Assembly: GCA_019925795.1 (NCBI GenBank)
Contig: CM034313.1
Coordinates: 83,545,663 to 83,609,662, forward strand
Direction: 5' to 3'
Source of the DNA: Dendrobium chrysotoxum
Taxonomy: Eukaryota > Streptophyta > Magnoliopsida > Asparagales > Orchidaceae
DNA: 64,000 nt
Part shown: positions 47,544 through 58,677 of the stretch, piece by piece
Layout: each line of letters begins with the position of its first letter
Numbering within the stretch: the stretch's first letter is position 1
Program-made: the position numbers and the translations under genes
Notes under the pieces: generated by a model
What the model was told of the DNA's origin: nothing
The model's database searches: none
The model's input: the letters and a program-made list of their open reading frames with translations, nothing else

Positions 47544-47807
47544 AAAAAGCAGCTTTAAGAAGCAGTAAGAAAGCCGTCCTAGGCTTCATTTGGGACGACT
47601 TTTTTATTACTTTTTAAAGCAGCTTCTTAGTACGAAATTTTGTAAATTAAAAAAATTTGTATAAAAAAATTGCTTCAGAAAGCAGTAAGAAAACTATCAT
47701 AAAGCTTCATTTGGGATGGCTTCTTACTGCTTTATAAAGTTGTTTTTTAGTTAAATTTCTTAAAAACAGAGAAAAAACAGTGGTCTAAAGCTGTCCCAAA
47801 CGAAGCC
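47544..47807. mobile_element. compound of GGCTTCGTTTGGGAC-family MITEs
   Basis: A right arm (AAGAAGCAGTAAGAAAGCCG at about 47555) is followed by GGCTTCATTTGGGACGAC (47582), then by another left arm CTTCATTTGGGATGGCTTC (about 47705), ending CCCAAACGAAGCC at 47807. At least two copies are nested or abutting. It lies immediately left of the hAT element. Confidence 0.65.
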
Positions 47808-48103
47808 TAAATGCGACACCAAGAAGCAGTGGCGGAGCCAGAAAATTTACTCAGGGGGGGCCTAAATTATTTTATTAAAATTTTCCCTCAATTTTTTTCA
47901 TCCTGGCTTGGGACCGGTATAGGCAGTTTTAAAAATTTTTGATTAATAATTATTCAAAAATATATAATATTAAATATAAGATAGTAAACAACTTACAATT
48001 TACAACGTCTACTCTTCATATTCTGAAAGAGTTGAATGATTACTTCATTATCAATAGAATCCAAAATTTCTTTTTCAACATAAGCAATTAATAAATCATT
48101 CAT

Positions 48104-49952
48104 TCATTGATCGCCAATCCTATTTCGCAGCCGATTTTTTATAATATTCATGGCAGAAAATGTTGTTTTAACGCCTGCTGTAGTAACGGGTAATACCAAT
48201 GTCAATTTCAGTAGTCTAAAAACAACATGATATATTATATCCTTCCTACTTTGGATCATTTTCTCAGCAAGACTTCCAATATTTTTTAATGAGGTGAATT
48301 GATCATCAGATCGCATATCCGTGATATAAGTATCCAATTGATTTTCAAGAACCGCCTAATCAAGAAGACTAAAATCAATTGGATAAAACTGTGTCATTTG
48401 AATCAACTTGTCTTTGTTGAATGCATGAAATCCACCATTAGAATTCAAACATGTCATGCACAAAAGCAGTTCGGTATTTACTTCTGTAAACCGATTGTTC
48501 AACTTTTGAAGCTGCATATTAAGCACTGTGTAAAAAATTTCAACCCAGAAATGATATAAATTTGTTATATCTTGAGCTCTACGGCGTGGCCAACCACGAG
48601 CAACCTGTTTGTCATCCATATATGGAACATTGATTTTCTGTTGCTCACAGAATGAGGTTACATTACTTATGAAGTCAGTCCACTTGTTATCTCTCATATC
48701 CTACAGTCTTTTTTTACATATACGCACCAAAGACATAGCATTAACAATATCTTGTTCTCCTCTCTGTAAAGCTTGTGATAGTTCATTAGTGATACCAATA
48801 ACATCTTTCATAAGATGTAGGCAAAAGGTAAACTCAAAGGTCTGTAACGATTCTAATAAAGCATATGTCTCACCTTTTTGTTTTGTGCTTAAGCCATCTT
48901 CCAAAATGATTTCCAGAACATCAATTACTGTAGAGAACATTATAATTAATCTTAAAATTGATTCATAGTGTGAACCCCACCGCGTATCACCAGCACACAT
49001 AAGGGTTATTTCTTGATTTAAGCCTTGCCTAGATAAAAGATTTCCACTATGTAATTCATTTAATGTCTTCTCACGTTGTATTTCTCGAACTTGGTCGCGA
49101 CGCTTATGAGAAACACCAACAAGATTTATTACACTCGAAATGATAGTACATAACAAAGCAATATGAACATGACTTTTTGCAACTGTCACCAATGCTAATT
49201 GAAGCTGATGTGAGAAGCAATGAATGTAATGTGCAGATTTATTTTCATTCAGAAATAGAGCTTTTAGACCATTAAACCCCCCTCTCATATTACTAGCACT
49301 ATCATAGCCTTCACCCCGTATTCTACATATACTCAAACCATATGTTGATAGGAGTTGTTCAGTTGCCAATTTAAGACTATTTGCAGTAGTATCTGATACA
49401 TGAGAAATCCCCAAAAGGTGGGAGTTGTTCAGTCGCCAATTTAAGGTTATGCGAACTGTTATGACCTCCTGCATGATGATCAAATTTGTTTGTTTTTTTC
49501 CAATTCGAAAATTCATTTTTATTAAATGCTTCTTCCTCTTCATTGCCTCTACCTGGTTTTCTGAACAGATAACAATAAAGACAATATGATTTGTCTTTGC
49601 CTATGCTATACTCTAGCCAATCAGAGTACTTGTCAAACCAAGTAGGATTAAATCGTTTGTCTTTGATCCTGAATTTAGTTTTTGGAAAATCATGACTGTG
49701 AGGTTGAAATGACCCTCGTTGTAAATATATTCTTTGAACTTCATCCTGATTATTAGGATTAAAGTCAACAATGAGAATTCGTAGTCCTGGATCAGATGGA
49801 AGATTTTCAACACTTACTTCTATATTGTTGGGTAAATCAACATCCACTCGAATACGCTTTTCGTTATGATCTTCAACCTGATTACTATTGTCATTTGATG
49901 TTTTTAGAATTGAAGATCGTTTGAAATATCTCTCCATAATATTCGAACTCAA
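48104..49952 (-). pseudogene. hAT transposase (TTF-type zinc finger, ZMYM1-like), broken
   Basis: N-terminal TTF-type finger region (49377-49952: LPSDPGLRILIVDFNP, FNPTWFDKYSDWLEYS, YCLYCYLF). The catalytic region follows in another frame (48701-49543: GISHVSDTTANSLKLATEQL, GYDSASNMRGGFNG, HCFSHQLQLALV, CAGDTRWGSHYESI). Next is 48356-48697 (ARGWPRRRAQDI and onward). The C-terminal hAT dimerisation region is 48104-48337 (LVLPVTTAGVKTTFSAMN). A frameshift and stop separate the parts. The segment normally lying between the finger region and GISHVSDTT, roughly 120-150 residues with the first catalytic Asp, is missing, and a 27-bp direct repeat sits at that point (near 49351 and 49423). No active enzyme is expected. 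Confidence 0.85.
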
Positions 49953-51575
49953 AGATGCCTTAAGATTAATCTGATTATATATCCATTAAGAAATCAAACA
50001 AGAAACAAAAAATAAAACTTATAAAATCAAACAAAATATAATCAAAGATTTCATAACAAAATGAAGACAAAGAATTGAAGTAGGAAGATGTTTACAAAGA
50101 ACAAGCCTATTTTAGAGAACAAATGATATAACACCACATTATAACTTATAAAATAAAAAAAAAAAAAAAAACATCTCGGATGTAATCCGTCCGAGCAAGC
50201 TGACGCAAAAGGAGTGAGAGTCGTCGGGTCGAGGCAGGGGAGGAGAAGGCACGCCGTCTTCGGCCGCCATCCGACGTCCGCCGGTCGTCGTCCGCCGCTG
50301 GCGGTCGCCGCTGGGACTGGGAGGAAGAGCCCTTCGTGCGAGTGCGAGAGAGGCTGCGATCGGGAATGGGCCGAATGGCGGAACCGATAAACCTAAAAAT
50401 TTTAATATTGATTGCTTAAACCGTTTTTTTTTATATATTTTTTGGCCTGATTGCTATTGTCATTTGATGTTTTTGGAATTGAAGGTCGTTTGAAATATCT
50501 CTCCATAATATTTGAACTCAAAGATGCCTTAAGATTAATCTGATTATATATCTATTAAGAAATCAAACAAGAAACAAAAAATAAAACTTATAAAATCAAA
50601 CAAAATATAATCAAAGATTTCATAACAAAATGAAGACAAAGCATTGAAGTAGGAAGATATTTACAAAGAACAAGCCTATTTTAGAGAACAAATGATATAA
50701 CACCACATTATAACTTATAAAATCAAAAAAAAAAAAAAAAAAAAAAAAACATCTCGGATGTAATCCATCCGAGCAAGCTGACGCAAAAGGAGTGAGAGTC
50801 GTCGGGTCGAGGCAGGGGAGGAGAAGGCACGCCGTCTGACGTCCGCCGGTCGCCGTCCGCCGCCGCCGGTCGCCGCTGGGACTGGGAGGAAGAGCCCTTC
50901 ATGCGAGTGCAAGAGAGGCTGTGATCGGGAATGGGCTGAATGGCTGAACCGATAAACCTAAAAATTTTAATACTGATTGCTTAAACCGTTTTTTTTTTTT
51001 AATATTTTTTGGCCTGATTACTATTGTCATTTGATGTTTTTGGAATTGAAGATCGTTTGAAATATCTCTCCATAATATTTGAACTCAAAGATGCCTTAAG
51101 ATTAATCTGATTATATATCTATTAAGAAATCAAACAAGAAACAAAAAATAAAACTTATAAAATCAAACAAAATATAATAAAAGATTTCATAACAAAATGA
51201 AGACAAAGCGTTGAAGTAGGAAGATATTTACAAAGAACAAGCCTATTTTAGAGAACAAATGATATAACACCACATTATAACTTATAAAATCAACAACAAA
51301 AAAAAAAAAAAACCTCTCCGCTGTAATCCGTCCGAGCAAGTTGACGCAAAAGGAGTGAGAGTCGTCGGGTCGAGGCAGGGGAGGAGAAGGCACGCCGTCT
51401 TCGGCCGCCGTCCGACGTCCGCCGGTCGCCGTCCGCCGCCGCCGCCGGCGGTCGCCGCTGGGATTGGGAGGAAGAGCCCTTCGTGCGAGTGCGAGAGAGG
51501 CTGCGATCAGGAATGGGCTGAATGGCTGAACCGATAAACCTAAAAATTTTAATCCTGATTGCCTAAACAAAATAT
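49879..51575. repeat. three tandem copies of a 568-bp hAT 5' segment
   Basis: Units start near 49879, 50447 and 51016 (TGATTRCTATTGTCATTTGATG); the landmark TCTCCATAAT recurs at 49931, 50500 and 51067, giving periods of 569 and 567 bp. Each unit covers the start of the transposase frame, its AT-rich upstream DNA, a poly(A) run and a GC-rich block (GTCGGGTCGAGGCAGGGGAG) that looks like leader or promoter. The units are highly similar; they differ in poly(A) length and in a small deletion in the middle unit's GC block. Confidence 0.9.
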
Positions 51576-52228
51576 ATATATATATATATATATTTTGGTG
51601 GCCCCTCCCCCCCACCACCCCCCCCCCCCCCCCCAAATCCGCCTTTGCCAAGAAGATCCCCTAGTTTTATGTTTTCATTAGACTTTTGATACCTCAAATT
51701 TCCCAATCTATTTTGTTATGGCCAGTTTTTAAATGATACTTTGAAGATATTTCTTTATTTACCTTAGCAGCTCCTATGTTTTTCTTGCAATGATATTGAT
51801 AGGGCAGAATTGTTAATGATTTCGGATGGAAATGCAACAAGAAATACTTTCCAAACCTGTAGGTTAGCATTGGTTCAGCGCCTAATATACATGCTGTACA
51901 ACAATTGATGTTAACAATGCATGGCTTGATGATGTATGAGGCATCATACGGAGCTCATCTTCAACAATCTCAGCTTGTGTATGTTTGAACTTCTAACGAA
52001 CAATTTCTTAGGTTTTTTCATTGAGGTATTTAATTATACGTATCTTCAATACTATATAACAAAGAAAATTTCTATAACATGTGTATAAAAATTCTTTTTA
52101 TTAAGTTTCATTAATGTCTTCTATATTTTACTATTTATCTTACACGGTGCTGAACGTCTCATTTTTTTTAAAATAAAGATAATAATCATACATCACACAC
52201 TTAAAAACGCCGAATGACAGAATTCATG

Positions 52229-52472
52229 ATTCGTTTGAAACAGTTTTTTTTATTATTTTCTAAAACTTTTTAATATAAGAATTTTTAGTTTAAAGAATTT
52301 TTATATCAGAAAGTTATTTTAGAAAGCAATAAATAAACTGTCACAAACGAAGCCTTAGATTTCATTTGGGATGGCTTTCTTACTGCTTCATAAAGCAACT
52401 TTCTAATATAAAAATTAAAATTTTTTACTAAAAATTTGCTTCAAGAAGCAGTAAAAAAGCCGCCCCAACCAT
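52229..52472. mobile_element. two abutting GGCTTCGTTTGGGAC-family MITEs
   Basis: The first, 52229-52354, starts ATTCGTTTGAAACAG and ends TGTCACAAACGAAGCC, followed by TTA. The second, about 52358-52472, starts ATTTCATTTGGGATGGC and ends AAAAAGCCGCCCCAACC (right end decayed). Central spacers contain TAATATAAAAATT-type AT blocks. Confidence 0.7.
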
Positions 52473-52714
52473 TTGGCTGAATGAAAGTGGCTACTTTTTC
52501 ATGTACGCTCATGATGTGTTTTTTATTTCATGTATGCTCAGATTTTAGTACAGTGCATCTCCAAGTTGCAATTTGTATAGGTCTATACCTTAGCCACTAA
52601 GAACTCAGTTTTAATCACTCATTGAATAAAAATTAGGGCAAGTTCTTAGATGTCGATTCACATCCCTTTCAAACACAATTGAAAATAAGACTCCACGATA
52701 TCTCCTGTCACTTA

Positions 52715-52843
52715 AGCTTCGTTTGTGACAGCTTTTTTAATGCTTTCTAAAATAATTTTTTAGTGCAATAATTCATTGTTCAAAAAATTTTGTACTAAAA
52801 AATTGCTTTAGAAAGCATTAAGAAAATTATCCCAAACGAAGCC
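52715..52843. mobile_element. MITE, GGCTTCGTTTGGGAC family (129 bp)
   Basis: Starts AGCTTCGTTTGTGACAGC and ends ATCCCAAACGAAGCC, with TTA on both sides (52712-52714, 52844-52846). The long arms are palindromic. Confidence 0.8.
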
Positions 52844-52846
52844 TTA

Positions 52847-53146
52847 GAGCATCTCCAACCGAAAATCCTATTTTTTACTCCAAAATACAGTGAAACTCAA
52901 AAATGCCGTGATTCATCTTCAATCGAACTCCATTTTGTACGCTTCTGCGAAGGTAACCGTTTTTCTTCTCTTTTGCGCGTTTCTTCGGTAAATCCGGTTG
53001 AGATAGAAAAATCGTGTATGTGAACAGTGCAACGCCAATATTAACATCGCACTGTTCACCCACAAGCAAATAGCGGAAGATTTGGCGTTCGGTTGGAGCG
53101 ACCGAACGATGTCATATGCATGTTTGACGTTCGGTTGGAGATGCCC
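52847..53146. mobile_element. Tourist/PIF-Harbinger-like MITE (300 bp)
   Basis: Ends GAGCATCTCCAACCGAA and, inverted, GGGCATCTCCAACCGAA, flanked by TTA at 52844-52846 and 53147-53149. GGGCATCTCCAACC ends with TTA/TAA target sites are a known plant Harbinger-type MITE pattern. The left TTA is shared with the neighbouring MITE, so the two are inserted back to back. Confidence 0.8.
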
Positions 53147-53516
53147 TTATTCCGTACATGAAAAAAAATGAAGTGAGGTGTAGCAACAGAACCCCACTAA
53201 ATTGATTAACTTGTTCAAATCGTAAATCTCTTCTTCAATCATTACTGCAAAAACTTAAAAGCTGGCGCATAGTTCATATGTTACATTCAAATAAAAAAAA
53301 AAATTAAGAATTACAGAATTTGGATATCGTGCCCTGTATGCTATGGTAAGATCGCAAATCTTGCACTAAAATACTGGACTAATTTTCATAATCTTCTAAA
53401 AGAACTTACAAGAATTTAACTTACAGTATTCAGAAATACAAATCGATCAATGTAAACAGATCGCTGGACCAGCATGGACTAAAGTTGTGTGCAGAAGGGC
53501 TTTAAAAGAGCGCCAA

Positions 53517-53936
53517 TTATTTGTAGTGCTGGGAAACGTCTCGTACAAGTTTATCCATGAACTGGCATTTCTTGTCAAAACCCCACCCTGGGTTGCTCTG
53601 CAGTAATTGATGAGTAGAAAACATTAAAATGCCTAATCTTCAAAACGAAGAGCCATGTATTATGGAATTAAGAAGGCAAATCAAGGGAGTTTAACTGCCT
53701 TAATAACAGTTTATGAACTAAAATAACAGGCAATACCGAATGAGATCTTCGGGCACTATTAAGAAATTTATAATACCAAAAAACAAAAAAAGAAAAACTT
53801 AGCGCATGGAACCATAACTGTTGAAGAACGTGCCTTTGAAGTTCAAGCGCATGTACTTGAGCAAAACTTGCTTTCTTTGGTGCTGGTTCATGGCTACGCT
53901 TAAGCGCTTGTGCCACTTACTGTTATAAGTTTTCAT
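53517..53936 (-). other. two exon-like minus ORFs, unidentified
   Basis: 53799-53936 opens with ATG and reads MKTYNSKWHKRLSVAMNQ, continuing to LLKYMRLNFKGTFFNSYG (45 codons). 53517-53624 reads MFSTHQLLQSNPGWGFDK, then CQFMDKLVRDVSQHYK and a stop (35 codons), with a CTGCAG acceptor-like site inside. Both have protein-like composition in an AT-rich region. I could not join them by a GT-AG intron in one frame. A different frame at 53799-53916 is also open. They may be remnants of a gene or chance ORFs. Confidence 0.25.
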
Positions 53937-54009
53937 ATTCTTCTATGACAAATGGTGTAGAGCTACAAATAGTGGTTTAATCTATCCTGATTTGATCTTA
54001 CTAGTTTTA

Positions 54010-54138
54010 GGCTTCGTTAGGGATGACTTTCTTACTACTTTTTAAAGCAACTTTTCAGTACAAATATTTCTAATTTAAAATTTTTTTTACTAAAAAGCCG
54101 TTTTAGAAATTAATAAGAAAGCTGTCCTAAAAGAAGCC
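54010..54138. mobile_element. MITE, GGCTTCGTTTGGGAC family (129 bp)
   Basis: Starts GGCTTCGTTAGGGATGAC and ends TGTCCTAAAAGAAGCC, with TTA on both sides (54007-54009 and 54139-54141). The arms carry TTTTTAAAGCAAC and its inverse. Confidence 0.8.
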
Positions 54139-54609
54139 TTAATCTTCTTCGACTTTATTATTTGCTTTCCATTTTCTATAAATTTTGCTAGTTGCCAATC
54201 ATCCTCATGTTCATTATTTTTTTTTTCCTTGCTAATACATTTCATCTCCTTTCCTCTCTTCCCCATCATCAATCAGCACCTTTCTTTTCTATGCTTCTTT
54301 ATTTTTTCAATAAATTTTATCTTTTTTATCTAGCATGAATAACAATTTATCAATTTGATTTATGCATGATTTGTAATGAATTGCAATATTATTTTAAATT
54401 TTCATTTTTAATAAAATGTTATGAAAGTATATTTTTGCAACCATGACTTCATACCATGACTTCATAATGTCGTTTCTCTGTAAGTTCTCACCTATCATGT
54501 GATTTTCAACTTGTAGATTTTGCATTTCATTTATACATGCCAGATATTTCAATATTTTTTCATGAAAAAATTGCATTAAGCTTTTCATATATATAGGGAA
54601 AAGAATAAA

Positions 54610-54780
54610 AATGGCCTCTTAACTATTTAAGAATGATCAAAATGATCCATAATTATATTAAAGGACTATTTTAGTCCTTTAAGTCTTTACAAAGGAGTAA
54701 AAGTCTCATGATCGGGCTATTTAATATATTTGAAGACTATTTTGATCTTTTATAAAAAATAAATAGATCATTTGATCTCA
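54610..54780. repeat. interspersed repeat with GATCAAAATGATC ends (second copy)
   Basis: Contains CTCTTAACTATTTAAGAATG, GATCAAAATGATCC and, inverted, GAAGACTATTTTGATC. It matches the block at 9018-9200 in RPN12 intron 4 in order and content, but is strongly diverged. Confidence 0.4.
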
Positions 54781-54786
54781 CACACA

Positions 54787-54873
<87 letters not shown>
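54778..54873. repeat. compound (CA)n(CT)n(AT)n microsatellite
   Basis: About 12 bp of CA repeats, roughly 45 bp of CT repeats and roughly 45 bp of AT repeats in direct succession. Such a pure run suggests high mutability. Confidence 0.95.
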
Positions 54874-54877
<4 letters not shown>

Positions 54878-55669
54878 TCTTATTTAAAAACGATGACAGC
54901 CTTTTTGCTCTCGATCTTTCTCCATCAAACTATTTTGAGCCTTAGCACCTTAATTATGCATTTACCTCGATTTACAAAACAAAGTACTATATATTTGCCT
55001 TTCGCAAACTGGTGTCTCCTTCAAGGCAAATTTAAACCAAGGAAAATAGGGATAACAGACATTGTTCTCAATTATGGATGACTTGTGCTATGCTTATGTT
55101 TTATTCTGATGCAGATACACAATAGCCATCAAAGAGAATTTAATCAAAAGCAACTGTAAAGTAACTACAGCTCCATTTTAATCCTATATGAATGCATAAA
55201 TCTCAATAGACCAAATAGCAATCCGGTATAAGTGAGATCAAAATTTTGGCAGAAGGTAAGCCAAGGTAGTAAGCTCATGCCACATACATGAATATAAGCA
55301 GTTGCTTAATGAACACCCCAAATACATCAACCACATAACAAACCATCCCTTAACCTAAGCAAGATAAAAGTTGATACCATATGAAGGCCTCAAAAAGTTA
55401 AAAAGAACACCAATGTTCTAAAATATGTTTGATGTAGATGTAGCTTGTTCTACAATATGCATCAAGCACATCCAAATAGCCTCACAGGCTAACATGTCAA
55501 TCTCAGCAACACATGAATCAGGGGAATTGTCAGTGACCACCGGCCCATAAATCAGATCCAAGGAAGTTAGATGCGGTGCCTCACAAATGGTAAAACTTGA
55601 AGCACAGGGACCTAGCAACTGAGAACTTCATAACTACAAGGCCATAGACCTTGAGATTTGGAAGATCTA

Positions 55670-58600
55670 GACTATTGCTAGGAGGAACTATTGACTACTA
55701 AGCAAGGATTTGCAAACTCATCGTTATTTAGCTTACTAAGCCCTAGCACCCTTTGTAACATTTCCAATACTCATGTTGGCAATCTACCGCAAGTTCCCAT
55801 AGATCACAGTTTAGAGAATGGCTGTGGACCTCGAGTTCATAGTTCCCGATATCACAATTTAGCCGACTAAACAAGCAGTTACAAAACTCGGCATTATTTA
55901 GCTCGCTTGAGCACCCTTTAGCAGCCTTTCCAGCACTCATGTTGGTAGTTCACCGAAAGTTCCAATAGACCACAGTTTGGGGAATGGTTGAGGACAAGCA
56001 AAAAATTACCTCTAAGATTCAGGTGGGAATGGATTCCAGAAGAGTCTACTACGAAAACCTTAAAGAAAATTTTCCTTACCTAAGTAAGAGTCAATAAGGG
56101 CCACAATACTTATCTCTATTGTGGTAAAGATAATGGATGAAACTCTTCTTACAAAGTTTTAAGTTTCTCAAAGAAGACTCCTATCCAAACATTGACACAA
56201 CAGAGTATCTTGTCAGGTTGAAATCCATGATAACCCTCCATGAGACATCTGATGCCATAATGTGCCACCCGGTAATCATAGCTTTGAAAGGTGCTGCATT
56301 GCGATGGTTATATAGGCTCCTAAGTGGGATATTCCGTCATTTGATGTGTTTAAGTGACAGCTCATCACCTAAATTTGAGAATCTGGAAGCTGAGAAAAAA
56401 TTGTCAAACTCTTCTCAATGTGACTATTGCTAGGAGGAACTATTGACTACCAAGCAAGGATTTGCAAACTCATCGTTATTTAGATTACTAAGCCCTAGCA
56501 CCCTTTGTAACCTTTCCAATACTCATGTCGGCAATCTACCGCAAGTTCCCATAGATCACAGTTTAGAGAATGGTTGTGGACCTCGAGTTCATAGTTCCCG
56601 ATATCACAATTTAGCCGACTAAACAAGCAGTTACAAAACTCGGCATTATTTAGCTCGCTTGAGCACCCTTTAGCAGCCTTTCCAGCACTCATGTTGGTAG
56701 TTCACCGAAAGTTCCAATAGACCACAGTTTGGGGAATGGTTGAGGACAAGCAAAAAATTACCTCTAAGATTCAGGTGGGAATGGATTCCAGAAGAGTCTA
56801 CTACGAAAACCTTAAAGAAAATTTTCCTTACCTAAGTAAGAGTCAATAAGGGCCACAATACTTATCTCTATTGTGGTAAAGATAATGGATGAAACTCTTC
56901 TTACAAAGTTTTAAGTTTCTCAAAGAAGACTCCTATCCAAACATTGACACAACAGAGTATCTTGTCAGGTTGAAATCCATGATAACCCTCCATGAGACAT
57001 CTGATGCCATAATGTGCCACCCGGTAATCATAGCTTTGAAAGGTGCTGCATTGCGATGGTTATATAGGCTCCTAAGTGGGATATTCCGTCATTTGATGTG
57101 TTTAAGTGACAGCTCATCACCTAAATTTGAGAATCTGGAAGCTGAGAAAAAATTGTCAAACTCTTCTCAATGTGACTATTGCTAGGAGGAACTATTGACT
57201 ACCAAGCAAGGATTTGCAAACTCATCGTTATTTAGCTTACTAAGCCCTAGCACCCTTTGTAACCTTTCCAATACTCATGTCGGCAATCTACCGCAAGTTC
57301 CCATAGATCACAGTTTAGAGAATGGTTGTGGACCTCGAGTTCATAGTTCCCGATATCACAATTTAGCCGACTAAACAAGCAGTTACAAAACTCGGCATTA
57401 TTTAGCTCGCCTGAGCACCCTTTAGCAGCCTTTCCAGCACTCATGTTGGTAGTTCACCGAAAGTTCCAATAGACCACAGTTTGGGGAATGGTTGAGGACA
57501 AGCAAAAAATTACCTCTAAGATTCAGGTGGGAATGGATTCCAGAAGAGTCTACTACGAAAACCTTAAAGAAAATTTTCCTTACCTAAGTAAGAGTCAATA
57601 AGGGCCACAATACTTATCTCTATTGTGGTAAAGATAATGGATGAAACTCTTCTTACAAAGTTTTAAGTTTCTCAAAGAAGACTCCTATCCAAACATTGAC
57701 ACAACAGAGTATCTTGTCAGGTTGAAATCCATGATAACCCTCCATGAGACATCTGATGCCATAATGTGCCACCCGGTAATCATAGCTTTGAAAGGTGCTG
57801 CATTGCGATGGTTATATAGGCTCCTAAGTGGGATATTCCGTCATTTGATGTGTTTAAGTGACAGCTCATCACCTAAATTTGAGAATCTGGAAGCTGAGAA
57901 AAAATTGTCAAACTCTTCTCAATGTGACTATTGCTAGGAGGAACTATTGACTACCAAGCAAGGATTTGCAAACTCATCGTTATTTAGCTTACTAAGCCCT
58001 AGCACCCTTTGTAACCTTTCCAATACTCATGTCGGCAATCTACCGCAAGTTCCCATAGATCACAGTTTAGAGAATGGTTGTGGACCTCGAGTTCATAGTT
58101 CCCGATATCACAATTTAGCCGACTAAACAAGCAGTTACAAAACTCGGCATTATTTAGCTCGCCTGAGCACCCTTTAGCAGCCTTTCCAGCACTCATGTTG
58201 GTAGTTCACCGAAAGTTCCAATAGACCACAGTTTGGGGAATGGTTGAGGACAAGCAAAAAATTACCTCTAAGATTCAGGTGGGAATGGATTCCAGAAGAG
58301 TCTACTACGAGAACCTTAAAGAAAATTTTCCTTACGTAAGTAAGAGTCAATAAGGACCACAATACTTATCTCTATTGTGGTAAAGATAATGGATGAAACT
58401 CTTCTTACAAAGTTTTAAGTTTCTCAAAGAAGACTCCTATCCAAACATTGACACAACAGAGTATCTTGTCAAGTTGAAGTCCATGATAACCCTCCATGAG
58501 ACATCTGATGCCATAATGTGCCACCCGGTAATCATAGCTTTGAAAGGTGCTGCATTGCGATGGTTATATGGGCTCCTAAGTGGGATATTCCGTCATTTGA

Positions 58601-58677
58601 TGTGTTTAAGTGACAGCTCATCACCTAAATTTGAGAATCTGGAAGCTGAGAAAAAATTGTCAAACTCTTCTCAATGT
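55670..58677 (+). repeat. tandem array, 4 x 752 bp, derived from Ty3/gypsy gag
   Basis: Unit starts (GACTATTGC) are at 55670, 56422, 57174 and 57926 and the array ends at 58677, so all four units are exactly 752 bp. They differ by only a few bases. Each unit carries a 98-codon plus-strand frame (56137, 56889, 57641, 58393) resembling the start of Ty3/gypsy gag: MKLFLQSFKFLKEDSYPN, EYLVRLKSMITLHETSDAIM, IIALKGAALRWLY. It also carries a reverse 65-codon frame. Within each unit, two diverged subrepeats of about 168 bp (offset 55716 to 55885) sit before the gag start. GAC at both array edges suggests microhomology at the duplication joint. Confidence 0.95.

Larger units (their letters stand above)
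46417..47826. other. 3' flank of WRNIP1-like gene with MITEs
   Basis: 46417-46720 probably holds the 3' UTR. The rest is AT-rich with MITE copies at 46739-46809 and 47544-47807. No gene is supported. Confidence 0.6.
47827..51647 (-). mobile_element. hAT transposon with 8-bp target duplication
   Basis: The left end CAGTGGCGGAGCC at 47827 and the inverse right end CAAAGGCGGATTT ending at 51647 match at 8 of 13 positions (CA--GGCGGA). Flanks CCAAGAAG at 47819-47826 and 51648-51655 are identical 8-bp target duplications, the hAT hallmark. The interior holds a broken transposase (48104-49952, minus) and a three-copy repeat of its 5' region (49879-51575). A C-run of about 18 lies near the right end. 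Length 3821 bp. Confidence 0.9.
51656..55669. other. repeat-rich intergenic DNA
   Basis: No confident gene. It contains several MITEs (listed separately), a long microsatellite at 54778-54873, a GATCAAAATGATC repeat (54610-54780) and two exon-like minus ORFs at 53517-53936. The minus ORF at 55418-55618 (66 codons) has an ordinary-looking composition but no motif I know. Confidence 0.5.

Noticed and set aside
51187..51651. 154-codon minus ORF at the right end of the hAT element
   Set aside because: It reads through the C-run, an AT microsatellite and the GC-rich repeat unit; low complexity, no domain.
55743..58196. Four 65-codon minus ORFs (MSAGKAAKGC...)
   Set aside because: They repeat with the 752-bp unit, show no known domain, and lie antisense to the subrepeat zone.
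55670..58677. Possible CRISPR-like array or multigene family
   Set aside because: The unit is 752 bp without short spacers, and the translation matches gypsy gag, so it is a duplicated retroelement fragment.
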